DNA of 64,000 nt from an uncultured Bacteroidota bacterium (GCA_902776365.1 CACYPU010000002.1:62001-126000), one strand, 5' to 3'. Numbered from the stretch's first letter, positions 16,700 through 23,606 are shown. The notes: generated from the sequence alone by a model not told the origin. A program made the numbers and translations.

Positions 16700-17371
16700 A
16701 TGGACAAGAAACAACAGAAGAGACTGGTAATCATCTTGGTGGCTGCGATTATCGTCATCGACCAGCTGATAAAAATCCTCGTGAAGACCCACATGACCCT
16801 TGGCGAGGATGTGATGCTGATAGGTGATTGGTGCAGGCTTCATTTCATCGAAAATGAGGGCTTTGCTTTCGGAATGGCCTTTGGAGGTATGGGGGGAAAG
16901 ATTTTCCTCACGCTCTTCCGTGTCGTGGCATCAGGCTTGATTATCTGGTATATCCTCAAACTGCTCAGACAGGAAGGCGCCCGCACCTCATACATCGCAT
17001 GCTGGGCGGTGATTCTCGCTGGCGCTGTGGGAAATATTGTCGACAGTTGCTTCTATGGACTCATCTTCGACAAAAGCAGCCCCTACGATGTGGCCACCCT
17101 CTTCCCCGACCAGGGCGGCTATGCGCCCTTCCTCCAAGGTAAGGTGGTGGACATGTTCTATTTCCCACTCTTCGAGCTCGATTGGCCCGACTGGGTCCCC
17201 TTCTGGGGCGGTGAGCATTTTGAGTTCTTCAGCGCCATCTTCAACTTCGCCGACGCGGCCATCACAATCGGTGTAATTTGGCTCATCGTCGAGCTCCTTT
17301 TCTTCCAAAAGAAGGAAGAGAAGACCGCTGGGGAAGAAAAAAATATCGAGACAGAAGTGGCTGAAAACTAA
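16700..17371 (+). CDS. lspA: Lipoprotein signal peptidase II
   Basis: 222 aa from ATG 16700; an earlier in-frame ATG at 16652 follows the DUF3109 stop directly but adds residues not seen in the family. Four membrane segments are visible. The two catalytic Asp are in GNIVDSCFYG (about residue 112) and FNFADAAITIG (about 188), separated by the long periplasmic loop usual in Bacteroidetes LspA. It cleaves prolipoproteins at the lipid-modified Cys. The highly charged C-terminal tail ends at a TAA that is the first triplet of a heptamer array. Confidence 0.95.
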   Translation: MDKKQQKRLVIILVAAIIVIDQLIKILVKTHMTLGEDVMLIGDWCRLHFIENEGFAFGMAFGGMGGKIFLTLFRVVASGLIIWYILKLLRQEGARTSYIACWAVILAGAVGNIVDSCFYGLIFDKSSPYDVATLFPDQGGYAPFLQGKVVDMFYFPLFELDWPDWVPFWGGEHFEFFSAIFNFADAAITIGVIWLIVELLFFQKKEEKTAGEEKNIETEVAEN

Positions 17372-17403
17372 CTCTTAACTCTTAATTCTTAACTCTTAAC
17401 TAA
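17369..17403 (+). repeat. Heptamer array TAACTCT x5 starting at the lspA stop
   Basis: TAACTCT, TAACTCT, TAATTCT, TAACTCT, TAACTAA. The first TAA is the lspA stop codon. The array runs up to the tRNA-Phe promoter. Confidence 0.92.
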
Positions 17404-17411
17404 AAAAAAGT

Positions 17412-17442
17412 TTTGCCAGTTTCAAAAAAGGTTGTACTTTTG
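17412..17442 (+). promoter_or_regulatory. Promoter of tRNA-Phe
   Basis: -33 TTTG (17412-17415), 19-nt spacer, -7 TACTTTTG (17435-17442). The 30-nt block from TTTTGCCAG onwards matches the tRNA-Gln promoter at all but one or two positions. Confidence 0.87.
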
Positions 17443-17460
17443 CACTCGATTTTGAGAGAT

Positions 17461-17533
17461 GGCGTCGTAGCTCAGTTGGTAGAGCGAAGGACTGAAAATC
17501 CTTGCGTCACTGGTTCAAATCCAGTCGATGCCA
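17461..17533 (+). tRNA. tRNA-Phe (anticodon GAA)
   Basis: Acceptor stem GGCGTCG/CGATGCC with one G-U pair, D-arm TAGCTCAGTTGGTAGAGC, anticodon loop CTGAAAA within AGGACTGAAAATCCT, T-arm CTGGTTCAAATCCAG. CCA is not encoded. Confidence 0.95.
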
Positions 17534-17539
17534 CACCGG

Positions 17540-17570
17540 AAAGGAGACTCACAAAAAGAGTCTCCTTTTT
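17540..17570 (+). terminator. Terminator of tRNA-Phe
   Basis: Perfect 10-bp stem AAGGAGACTC/GAGTCTCCTT with loop ACAAAAA, ending in a T run (17566-17570). Confidence 0.92.
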
Positions 17571-17615
17571 GTTGCTGCTCCTACAATATTATCTGGCTAT
17601 CTGCGTTACCATTAT

Positions 17616-18239
17616 ATGACACGTATTCTGGTAGTCGACGACGAAGAGGACCTGCGCGAAATACTGCGCTTCAATCTGGAGGCCGAGGGCTTCGAGGTGG
17701 AGACCGCCGCGAGTGCCGAGGAGGCGCTTTCTACCTTTCTACTCTCACCTCTCACCTTTCACCTTATCCTTCTCGATGTGATGATGGACCGCATGTCGGG
17801 CTTCGAGATGGCCCGGCAACTCCGAGCCAGGAGCGACAATACCCCCATCATCTTCCTCACCGCCCGCGACACCCACGACGACCAGCTGCAAGGCTTCGGT
17901 GTGGGGGCCGACGACTATATCACCAAGCCCTTCTCTTTCGACACCGTGCTGGCGAGGGTGAAGGCAGTATTGCGGCGCAGCCGCAGCATCCCGGAGGCTA
18001 CGGATTCTCCGGAGATACCAGAAAACCTGACGAAGCGCGAGCACCTCATCCTCGACCTCTTCCGGCAGCATCCCGGCAAGTTCTTCACCCGTGAGGAAAT
18101 CCTCGCCGCCGTATGGCCTGGCGACACGCTGGTGGGCGAGCGCAGCGTCGATGTCCATATCGCACGCCTGCGCAAGAAACTCGGTGCCGAAGGACAACGC
18201 ATTGTGAACAAAACAGGTTTCGGCTATGGATTGGTCTGA
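17616..18239 (+). CDS. OmpR-family response regulator with heptamer insert
   Basis: 207 aa from ATG 17616; the frame continues upstream into tRNA-Phe, so the earlier start is excluded. The receiver domain has the acidic pair VVDDEED (7-12), phospho-acceptor Asp54 in LILLDVMM, Thr in LTARD and Lys in YITKPF. A winged-helix effector domain follows (LTKREHLILDLF, RSVDVHIARLRKKLG, GFGYGLV). Residues about 40-49 (TFLLSPLTFH) are extra relative to the usual beta3 approach and are encoded by a CTCACCT-type array. Partner of the kinase starting 14 bp before its end. Confidence 0.93.
   Translation: MTRILVVDDEEDLREILRFNLEAEGFEVETAASAEEALSTFLLSPLTFHLILLDVMMDRMSGFEMARQLRARSDNTPIIFLTARDTHDDQLQGFGVGADDYITKPFSFDTVLARVKAVLRRSRSIPEATDSPEIPENLTKREHLILDLFRQHPGKFFTREEILAAVWPGDTLVGERSVDVHIARLRKKLGAEGQRIVNKTGFGYGLV
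17735..17769 (+). repeat. Heptamer array CTCTCAC/CTTTCAC inside the response regulator
   Basis: Units CTTTCTA, CTCTCAC, CTCTCAC, CTTTCAC, CTTATCC in frame, encoding SPLTFHL just before the phospho-acceptor strand. Confidence 0.82.
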
Positions 18240-19095
18240 TATAATATTATTGATACTGGTAGTCGCCATCCTGGTGCTCTATGTCCGCTTGATGCTGAAG
18301 AACAGACGTCTGCGGCAGATGGCCGACGAGTCTAACCGTCTGCGGCGCGAGGCCACGGAGGCCGAGCGTCGCAATCGCCAGCTCAAGCAGGAGATGACCT
18401 CCAACATCGCCCACGAGCTCAAGACTCCCGTCTCCTCCATCCGCGGCTATCTGGAGATACTGCTCAGCGACAAGCCCGTCGACGACGAGCGCCGCCGCTA
18501 CTTCCTCGACCGCTGCTTCCGCCAGACGCTGCGCCTCTCCGACCTCATCCAGGATGTATCCATCATCAACAAGCTCGAGGAGAGTGCCGACCTCTTCCCA
18601 CGCACCGCTGTCGATGCCGCCGAAGTGGCCAGGGAGGCCGTCGGCGACCTCGCCGACAAGGCCGCTGCCGTCGGCATCGCCATCGACAACCACCTGCCTC
18701 CCATGCCGCTGCAGGGCAACCACGAACTCCTCTACTGCATCTTCCGCAACCTCGTCGAGAACTCCATCGCCTATGCCGGCGAAGGTATCAATATCGTGAT
18801 AGAGACTTATGAGCCTGCAAAGGCTGCCACCCACTACCCACTACCCACTGCCCACTACTTCCTCCACTACTATGACACAGGCAAAGGAGTGTCCGACGAG
18901 TACCTCTCGCGCCTCTTCGACCGTTTCGTGCGCATTGACGAGGGTCGCTCGCGCCAGAACGGCGGCACCGGCCTCGGCCTCAGCATCGTCAAACACTCCG
19001 TCCTCTTCCACAGCGGCGAAATCTACGCCAAAAACCGCCCCGAAGGAGGCCTGGAATTCTTTTTCTCTTTGAAAAAAACTCCAATTAGGAATTAG
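18226..19095 (+). CDS. Sensor histidine kinase (HisKA/HATPase) with heptamer insert
   Basis: 289 aa. One N-terminal membrane helix (about 6-24) with almost no periplasmic part, a short coiled coil, then the H-box NIAHELKTP (His63). The N-box is FRNLVENSIAYA (173-184), the G1-box DTGKGVS (217-223) and the G2-box GGTGLGLSIVKH (246-257). Having no sensory domain, it probably senses through the membrane or an accessory partner. Residues about 201-213 (ATHYPLPTAHYF) interrupt the ATPase domain between the N-box and G1-box and are encoded by a CCCACTA array. The last residues PIRN and the TAG stop come from the array that precedes the S23 gene. Confidence 0.93.
   Translation: MDWSDIILLILVVAILVLYVRLMLKNRRLRQMADESNRLRREATEAERRNRQLKQEMTSNIAHELKTPVSSIRGYLEILLSDKPVDDERRRYFLDRCFRQTLRLSDLIQDVSIINKLEESADLFPRTAVDAAEVAREAVGDLADKAAAVGIAIDNHLPPMPLQGNHELLYCIFRNLVENSIAYAGEGINIVIETYEPAKAATHYPLPTAHYFLHYYDTGKGVSDEYLSRLFDRFVRIDEGRSRQNGGTGLGLSIVKHSVLFHSGEIYAKNRPEGGLEFFFSLKKTPIRN
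18830..18857 (+). repeat. Heptamer array CCCACTA x4 inside the histidine kinase
   Basis: CCCACTA, CCCACTA, CCCACTG, CCCACTA, in frame, encoding THYPLPTAHY in the ATPase domain. Same word as the arrays in trmB and purL and upstream of rsmI. Confidence 0.92.
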
Positions 19096-19117
19096 CAATT
19101 AGAAATTAGGAATTATG
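19083..19117 (+). repeat. Left inverted heptamer array of the S23 cassette
   Basis: AATTAGG, AATTAGC, AATTAGA, AATTAGG, AATTATG. It contains the kinase stop TAG (19093-19095) and ends in the ATG of the S23-type gene. Its reverse complement matches 19467-19500 at 30 of 34 positions. Confidence 0.95.
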
Positions 19118-19477
19118 AAGGATGACAATGCAATAAAAACAAAGAGCGAAGATTTTGCAGTGCGTATTGTGGGCTTGTATAAATATCTTGTTGAGAAGAA
19201 GTCCGAATATGTAATGTCGAAACAGATGTTGCGTAGCGGTACAAGTGTTGGCGCTAATATAAACGAGGCCCTCTGTGGAATATCAAGAAAGGACTTTCTT
19301 TCGAAGATGTATATTGCCTTCAAGGAGTGTAACGAAACCAAATATTGGATAACCTTGTTATACAGGACAGATTATATATCTGAAAAAGAGAAAAATTCGA
19401 TAATGAACGATTGTGAGGAGTTGCTGCGTATGCTAAGCAGTATAACCAAAACAACGTCAGGCAGCATTAATTCCTAA
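19115..19477 (+). CDS. S23/IVP-type four-helix-bundle protein
   Basis: 120 aa, all alpha-helical, matching the four-helix-bundle family first known from intervening sequences inside 23S rRNA genes. Features: an N-terminal DFAVRIVGLYKYLVEKK helix, the conserved MLRSGTSVGANINEA turn, SRKDFLSKMYIAFKECNETKYWITLLY and a final helix. The same superfamily includes Avd, the accessory protein of diversity-generating retroelements. Function is unknown. Here the gene is free-standing, not inside an rRNA gene, but it is enclosed by two arrays forming a 34-bp inverted repeat that supplies both its start and the neighbouring start. Its AT-rich codon use (many AAA, ATA, TAT) differs from the GC-rich genes on both sides, suggesting transfer. 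Confidence 0.92.
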   Translation: MKDDNAIKTKSEDFAVRIVGLYKYLVEKKSEYVMSKQMLRSGTSVGANINEALCGISRKDFLSKMYIAFKECNETKYWITLLYRTDYISEKEKNSIMNDCEELLRMLSSITKTTSGSINS

Positions 19478-19502
19478 TTCCTAATTTATAATTCCTAATT
19501 AT
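19467..19502 (+). repeat. Right inverted heptamer array of the S23 cassette
   Basis: TAATTCC, TAATTCC, TAATTTA, TAATTCC, TAATTAT. It contains the S23 stop TAA (19475-19477) and runs into the ATG of the thioesterase at 19501. Confidence 0.95.
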
Positions 19503-19887
19503 GTTTGTCACAAACATACAAATTCGCTTTAATGATATTGACCAGATGGGTCACGTCAACAATGCCGTCATCATGGAGTACCTCGACCTCGGCAAGGATG
19601 CTTTCTTCTCTTCCCACGGCCTCTCGCCCACCAAGAGCGACTTCACCGTCATGGTCGTCCACTACGATGTCGACTTCCGTGCCCAGATTCACTACCACGA
19701 CCGCATCCACGTCGAGACGGAAATCGAGAAAATCGGCAACAAAAGCGTCACCGTCCTCCAACGTGTGGTGAACACCGAAACCAACACCCTCTGCGTCGAA
19801 TGCCGCACCGTCATGGCCGGCTACCGTCGCAGCACCACCTCCTCCGAGGTTATCCCCCCCGAAGTCCGCGAGTGGCTCACCCGCTGA
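19501..19887 (+). CDS. 4HBT-type acyl-CoA thioesterase
   Basis: 128 aa hotdog protein. The 4-hydroxybenzoyl-CoA-thioesterase signature is RFNDIDQMGHVNNAVIMEYLDLG (about residues 9-31) with the catalytic Asp in the first part, then HYDVDFRAQIHYHDRIHVET. It hydrolyses acyl-CoA; substrate undetermined. The start codon abuts the S23 right array, so its expression is tied to that cassette. Codon use returns to the GC-rich pattern of the region. Confidence 0.88.
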   Translation: MFVTNIQIRFNDIDQMGHVNNAVIMEYLDLGKDAFFSSHGLSPTKSDFTVMVVHYDVDFRAQIHYHDRIHVETEIEKIGNKSVTVLQRVVNTETNTLCVECRTVMAGYRRSTTSSEVIPPEVREWLTR

Positions 19888-19947
19888 TTCCGAGATCTTA
19901 GACGCCACTCTTGAGACATTGTTTTTTATGATTCGGTGAAAATATTT

Positions 19948-19978
19948 TTTGCCGAATGGAAAATTATGTGTATTTTTG
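19948..19978 (+). promoter_or_regulatory. Promoter of the structured RNA
   Basis: -33 TTTG (19948-19951), 19-nt spacer, -7 TATTTTTG (19971-19978). Transcription is expected from about 19984, some 235 nt before the next start codon. Confidence 0.83.
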
Positions 19979-19984
19979 CATCCG

Positions 19985-20175
19985 ATTTCACAAGGAAATC
20001 AAACGAAGCGTTGTATCTTCGTCTTGCTGATGAAAACCTGAGAAACTTTCATATGGCGCAAGAGAGTATGACGGCTTCGCGCGTGTAAGCGTGGGCTGTT
20101 CTCTATTTCTCCGCCAAAGGTATTTCTCAGGACCCTCATCAGAAGAAGTGGTACACGGCACCACGCTTCTTTATC
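19985..20175 (+). ncRNA. Candidate structured RNA (long nested hairpin, 6S-like shape)
   Basis: The 332-bp gap 19888-20219 holds a good promoter and then five helices nested in perfect order: GAAGCGT/ACGCTTC (20005-20011 with 20163-20169), CTGATGA/TCATCAG (20027-20033 with 20136-20142), CCTGAGAAA/TTTCTCAGG (20037-20045 with 20123-20131), GGCG/CGCC (20055-20058 with 20112-20115) and AGAGA/TCTCT (20061-20065 with 20100-20104). The result is one rod of about 165 nt with internal loops. The size and shape resemble 6S RNA, but it could equally be a leader controlling the membrane-protein gene at 20220. No T-run terminator is obvious. Confidence 0.6.
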
Positions 20176-20219
20176 AATTGCTCAATGGGGTGCGGGAGAG
20201 CATATAAAGAAAAACTACC

Positions 20220-20648
20220 ATGAACAAATATGTAGAGGACTACCTCAATGGTCATGAGGACGATTCGGAGGATGCCAAAGAAAAGAAAGAAAAAGAAAAA
20301 CAGCGTTTGATAAACGAACTGGGCATCGGTGAACGTGAATATACGGATGACGGAGTCAGTGAGGACTACCCGTTTTGGGACACATTTCAGGAAAGGGCAT
20401 ATAGGATGACCGTTGGCGAATTGTCGGATGAAGAATATGAACAGCTCCTTGCTCGGCATCCCAAGCCTCAAGAGATACCTATAGGACTTCTCATTTTGTC
20501 GTTCCTTTTCCCGATAGTGGGACTGATTCTTTATATAGTAAAGATTGAAAGAGAGCCAGAAAAAGCAAAAGACTGTGGAAAATGGGCCCTCGCAGGCTTT
20601 ATCGTTAATGTAGTAATCCTTATTCTGGTCTTTACCACGCGGTGGTGA
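20220..20648 (+). CDS. Small membrane protein of unknown function
   Basis: 142 aa, not recognised. The N-terminal 90 residues are very hydrophilic and acidic/lysine-rich (DAKEKKEKEKQRLINELGIG). Two hydrophobic helices follow, near 90-108 (IGLLILSFLFPIVGLILYIV) and 121-139 (WALAGFIVNVVILILVFTT), the second pair resembling DUF4190/TM2-like membrane modules. It lies directly after the candidate structured RNA and is probably co-transcribed with it. Codon use is plausible and no competing frame exists. A bidirectional hairpin follows. Confidence 0.72.
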   Translation: MNKYVEDYLNGHEDDSEDAKEKKEKEKQRLINELGIGEREYTDDGVSEDYPFWDTFQERAYRMTVGELSDEEYEQLLARHPKPQEIPIGLLILSFLFPIVGLILYIVKIEREPEKAKDCGKWALAGFIVNVVILILVFTTRW

Positions 20649-20671
20649 CTCTTTGATACATGAAAGGGAAC

Positions 20672-20712
20672 AGAAAAAAACAGAGGGAGTTCATCAAAAT
20701 GGACTCCCTCCG
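20672..20712. terminator. Bidirectional terminator between convergent genes
   Basis: Stem GAGGGAGTTC/GGACTCCCTC-type (20683-20710), A run at 20673-20679 (T run for the minus gene) and TATTTT on the plus side. Confidence 0.82.
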
Positions 20713-20734
20713 TATTTTAGGTTAATTGTTTGTA

Positions 20735-22153
20735 TTACTCCTCCGGGGCGAACATCGGGTCCCAGGCGGGGAGCATGATGGGGGTTTGGTCCATCATTTT
20801 GAGGATGTTGGCGGGGATGTATTTCTCTTCGAGGACCACGCGGAACATGTACTCGTTGAACCAGTCGTTGGTCATGATGAGGTTGCCCTGCCATCCGTAG
20901 TTGGGGCCCCAGCTGTTCTCCACCATCCACTTGATGGGTTTGCCGTCCTTGTCGAGATCGACGGCGCAGAGGGTCATGGCGTGGCTCGAGCCGCTGGCGA
21001 AGGTGGCCACGCGCTGCTTCTTGTCCATGTTGAAAGTGGTGCCCATCAACGACGCGTAGTCATAGTTGTTCATGTCCATCAGGCCATTGTCTCGGTTGAG
21101 GAATTTTCCCACATCGCAGCTGAAGTACATCATCGTGCTGTCCTTGATGGAGGCGATGCACATGGGGGCGATGTCCTCCATCGGCAGGTTGAGGTAGCGC
21201 CAGTTCTGGCCGTCGTAGACGTGGCGGTCGTACTGGATTTCATACACTTTGTAGTATTCGCGGGTGGGGTCGTTCATCACCATGTAGTACTTCGAGAAGT
21301 CGGTCTTGGCGAATTTCTCATAGAATTCCATGGGTGTATAGGTCTTGGTCTCCACGATTTCGCCCTTGGCGTCCTTCTGCTGCCAGGTGAACTGTGCGGG
21401 GGGCTCGCCCATGGTGAGGGCCAGCATGCGGTAGATTTCGGTCAGCATCTCGGTCTTCTTGGCCTGCAGCTTGGCGGGGGTCATGCCTCTCTGGGCGGCC
21501 ATCTCGCGCAGCAGGAGGCCATCTTCGCGGAGCTTGAGAGCGATGAGGTTGCTGATGCTCGAGGTGTTGTTGGTGTTGTAGGTCTCGGGCATCACATCGC
21601 TGGGCACGAGGCCGTACTTGGCGATGAGGTTGGCCACGCCGGTAAACTGTCCGCCGTCGCCGATGGGGTTCTTGAAGAGCCACTCGACTTCCTGATCGTT
21701 CATGGGTTTCTTGTAGGTGTCAATGATGGCCTGCAGGAAGAGGTTGCTCTTCTCCAGCTGGTCGTAGAAGAAGAGGTAGGCCTGCGAGAACTGGAAGTTG
21801 TCGGGCAGGTGGTGCTTGCGGATGGCCTGGTTACGGAGCACGTTCATGCCGGTGAACATCCAGCAGCGGCCGCTGCTCTTCTGGTCGGTGACGGCCTTGG
21901 AAATCACGCGGTTCGAGAAGTGCGAGTCGAACTTCGTGGCGTTCTCGTAGTTCATGGCCAGCTTGGCCGGCGAGTTGTTCACCATGATGTTCCTCAGCGC
22001 CTTGTCCGAAGCCGAGCCGCCGAAACCTTTCTTCATCTGCTGCATCATCTCGGAGGTGATGCCGCCGTTGTCCTGCTGTTGCTTCTTCTGAGCCGTCGCC
22101 GCGGCGAAAACCAGCATCGAGGCGATGGCAAATGCTAAATATTTTTTTGTCAT
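20735..22153 (-). CDS. Secreted C1 peptidase, aminopeptidase C / bleomycin-hydrolase type
   Basis: 472 aa with a Sec signal peptide ending ATAQK. The catalytic triad of the PepC/BLH family is visible: Cys in DQKSSGRCWMFTG (about residue 97), His in SSHAMTLCAVD (about 396) and Asn in MVENSWGPNYG (about 418). Cytosolic PepC forms a hexameric barrel; the signal peptide puts this one in the periplasm or outside, as is common in Bacteroidetes. A second paralog lies at 41125. Monocistronic, minus strand, with its own promoter. Confidence 0.93.
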   Translation of the reverse strand: MTKKYLAFAIASMLVFAAATAQKKQQQDNGGITSEMMQQMKKGFGGSASDKALRNIMVNNSPAKLAMNYENATKFDSHFSNRVISKAVTDQKSSGRCWMFTGMNVLRNQAIRKHHLPDNFQFSQAYLFFYDQLEKSNLFLQAIIDTYKKPMNDQEVEWLFKNPIGDGGQFTGVANLIAKYGLVPSDVMPETYNTNNTSSISNLIALKLREDGLLLREMAAQRGMTPAKLQAKKTEMLTEIYRMLALTMGEPPAQFTWQQKDAKGEIVETKTYTPMEFYEKFAKTDFSKYYMVMNDPTREYYKVYEIQYDRHVYDGQNWRYLNLPMEDIAPMCIASIKDSTMMYFSCDVGKFLNRDNGLMDMNNYDYASLMGTTFNMDKKQRVATFASGSSHAMTLCAVDLDKDGKPIKWMVENSWGPNYGWQGNLIMTNDWFNEYMFRVVLEEKYIPANILKMMDQTPIMLPAWDPMFAPEE

Positions 22154-22182
22154 ATTTGTGTTTTTTTATTTTTTTCGCGGTG

Positions 22183-22213
22183 CAAAAATAGGAATTTTTG
22201 CCGACATGACAAA
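22183..22213 (-). promoter_or_regulatory. Promoter of the PepC-like gene
   Basis: Minus-strand -33 TTTG (22210-22213), 19-nt spacer, -7 TATTTTTG (22183-22190). Confidence 0.83.
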
Positions 22214-22242
22214 ATATTTTTCTCCACATCTCGAAAAAGTTG

Positions 22243-22250
22243 TATTTTTG
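22243..22250 (+). promoter_or_regulatory. -7 box for the lipoprotein/glutathione peroxidase pair
   Basis: TATTTTTG followed by GCACCCCG; the -33 position has only a T tract. Divergent from the PepC promoter. Confidence 0.68.
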
Positions 22251-22283
22251 CACCCCGAAAAAAACGTTATTATATTATTATAA

Positions 22284-22970
22284 ATGAAAAGAGTATTTTT
22301 TTTCGCGTTGGCAGCCCTGATGCTCCTCTCTGCCTGCAAGAACCAGGTGGAGGCGCTACAGAGCGATGAGCCTCAGTGTGATGTCAACCCCGACGAGGTC
22401 TTCGGCGCCCACTACACCGCCGCCGACTTCGGCCTTTGGGATGTGTTGGATTTCGGCAGCCACCGCTACTGGGACCTCGTCCATATGGCGACGATAGGTC
22501 GTCCCGACAGCCTTAAACACGAATGGGATACCTATGAAGGTCTTATTGTCCCTGCCTCCGACACCGCTGCCTTTCTCGAGGGCATAGAGAGAAATATGGA
22601 CGAGAAGGTCGTCGGCGAGCGTTACTTCTGGGCTTCTGCCCCGAAGGACGGCGACACCCTCTACCGCTTCTTCTGCGTCTACTACGACGACCATCGTCCC
22701 ATCCTCGACGGCAGCCACATCGACTCCGCCTGGGTCGATGCCTGGAAACTGAGTACAGACGTTGCGTGGCAGTTCGACAGCGTCGGCACCGAAATTTTCC
22801 GTCAGGTCACCGCCGAAAAAGTCGGGCGCTACCTAGCCATCATGCTCGGCGACAGGCTGATAGCCGCCCCAAGTGTCAACGGCGAAATTTCCGGCGGTAG
22901 CTGCGCTGTCTCCGGCCTCACCCTCGACGAGATGTGCGCCTTGGCTAAAGTGTTGAACAAAAAAAAATAA
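22284..22970 (+). CDS. Lipoprotein with SecDF P1-head-like domain
   Basis: 228 aa with lipobox LLSAC, so it is probably lipidated. The middle is acidic and unrecognised. The C-terminal 50 residues (YLAIMLGDRLIAAPSVNGEI, then SGGSCAVSGLTLDEMCALAKVL) closely follow the SecD P1 head pattern (LAIVLDGKVISAPxxxxPIxGGxAxISG, then a helix with EEA.LA). Stand-alone proteins with this head domain exist in Bacteroidetes; their role is unknown. SecDF itself is not in the window. Six bp before the glutathione peroxidase gene, so co-expressed. Confidence 0.72.
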   Translation: MKRVFFFALAALMLLSACKNQVEALQSDEPQCDVNPDEVFGAHYTAADFGLWDVLDFGSHRYWDLVHMATIGRPDSLKHEWDTYEGLIVPASDTAAFLEGIERNMDEKVVGERYFWASAPKDGDTLYRFFCVYYDDHRPILDGSHIDSAWVDAWKLSTDVAWQFDSVGTEIFRQVTAEKVGRYLAIMLGDRLIAAPSVNGEISGGSCAVSGLTLDEMCALAKVLNKKK

Positions 22971-22976
22971 TGTAAT

Positions 22977-23522
22977 ATGAAACAAGCAAGATTCTTAGCA
23001 TTGATGCTCACCGCCACGATGCTCTTCGCCTCCTGTGGAAAAGAAGAAAACAAAGTGAAAGACAATATCTACCAGTTCAAAGTCCTCGACGGTCAGGGCG
23101 ACAGCGTCTCCCTCGCCACCTATGAGGGTCAGGTGCTTCTGGTGGTCAACACCGCCACCCAGTGCGGCTACACGCCTCAGTATGAGGACCTCGAGCGCAT
23201 CTACGAAGCCTACCGCGACCAAGGTTTCACCATCCTCGACTTCCCCTGCAACCAGTTCGGCGGCCAAGCTCCCGGCTCCTACGACGACATCCACAACTTC
23301 TGCACCAGTACCTATAATATCACCTTCCCCCAGTTCGCCAAAATCAACGTCAACGGCGCCAATGCCTCGCCCCTCTATGTGTGGCTTAAGGAAAAGAAAC
23401 CCGGCGACATTCCTTGGAACTTCACCAAGTTCCTCATCGACCGCGAAGGCAACGTGGTGTCGCGTTTTAGCCACAACTCTTCGATGACCGCTATGGAAAA
23501 TTCCATTCGTCAGCTGCTGTAA
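22977..23522 (+). CDS. Glutathione peroxidase-family lipoprotein
   Basis: 181 aa. An N-terminal lipoprotein signal (LFASC) is followed by a complete GPx domain: peroxidatic Cys in NTATQCGYTPQY (about residue 62), Gln in FPCNQFGGQ and Trp-Asn in WNFTKFLI. It is the Cys type, not the selenocysteine type, and FPCNQ supplies the possible resolving Cys. In most bacteria such enzymes are thioredoxin-dependent peroxidases. The lipobox puts it outside the cytosol, which is less usual. A terminator follows. Confidence 0.92.
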   Translation: MKQARFLALMLTATMLFASCGKEENKVKDNIYQFKVLDGQGDSVSLATYEGQVLLVVNTATQCGYTPQYEDLERIYEAYRDQGFTILDFPCNQFGGQAPGSYDDIHNFCTSTYNITFPQFAKINVNGANASPLYVWLKEKKPGDIPWNFTKFLIDREGNVVSRFSHNSSMTAMENSIRQLL

Positions 23523-23546
23523 AAAAAAACATTGATAATCAAGCCT

Positions 23547-23586
23547 AAGCCGTCCCTGCCTACCCATAGGCAAGGACGGCTTTCAA
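23547..23586 (+). terminator. Terminator after glutathione peroxidase
   Basis: Stem AAGCCGTCC/GGACGGCTT extended by CTGCCTA/TAGGCA, then TTTC (23547-23584). The following 220 bp hold palindrome P2 and a -7 box. Confidence 0.8.
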
Positions 23587-23606
23587 ATTGTCTGATAGTT
23601 AATCCG

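Noticed and set aside
17502..17615. Earlier start of the response regulator
   Set aside because: It would begin inside tRNA-Phe and run through its terminator. The receiver domain begins at ATG 17616.
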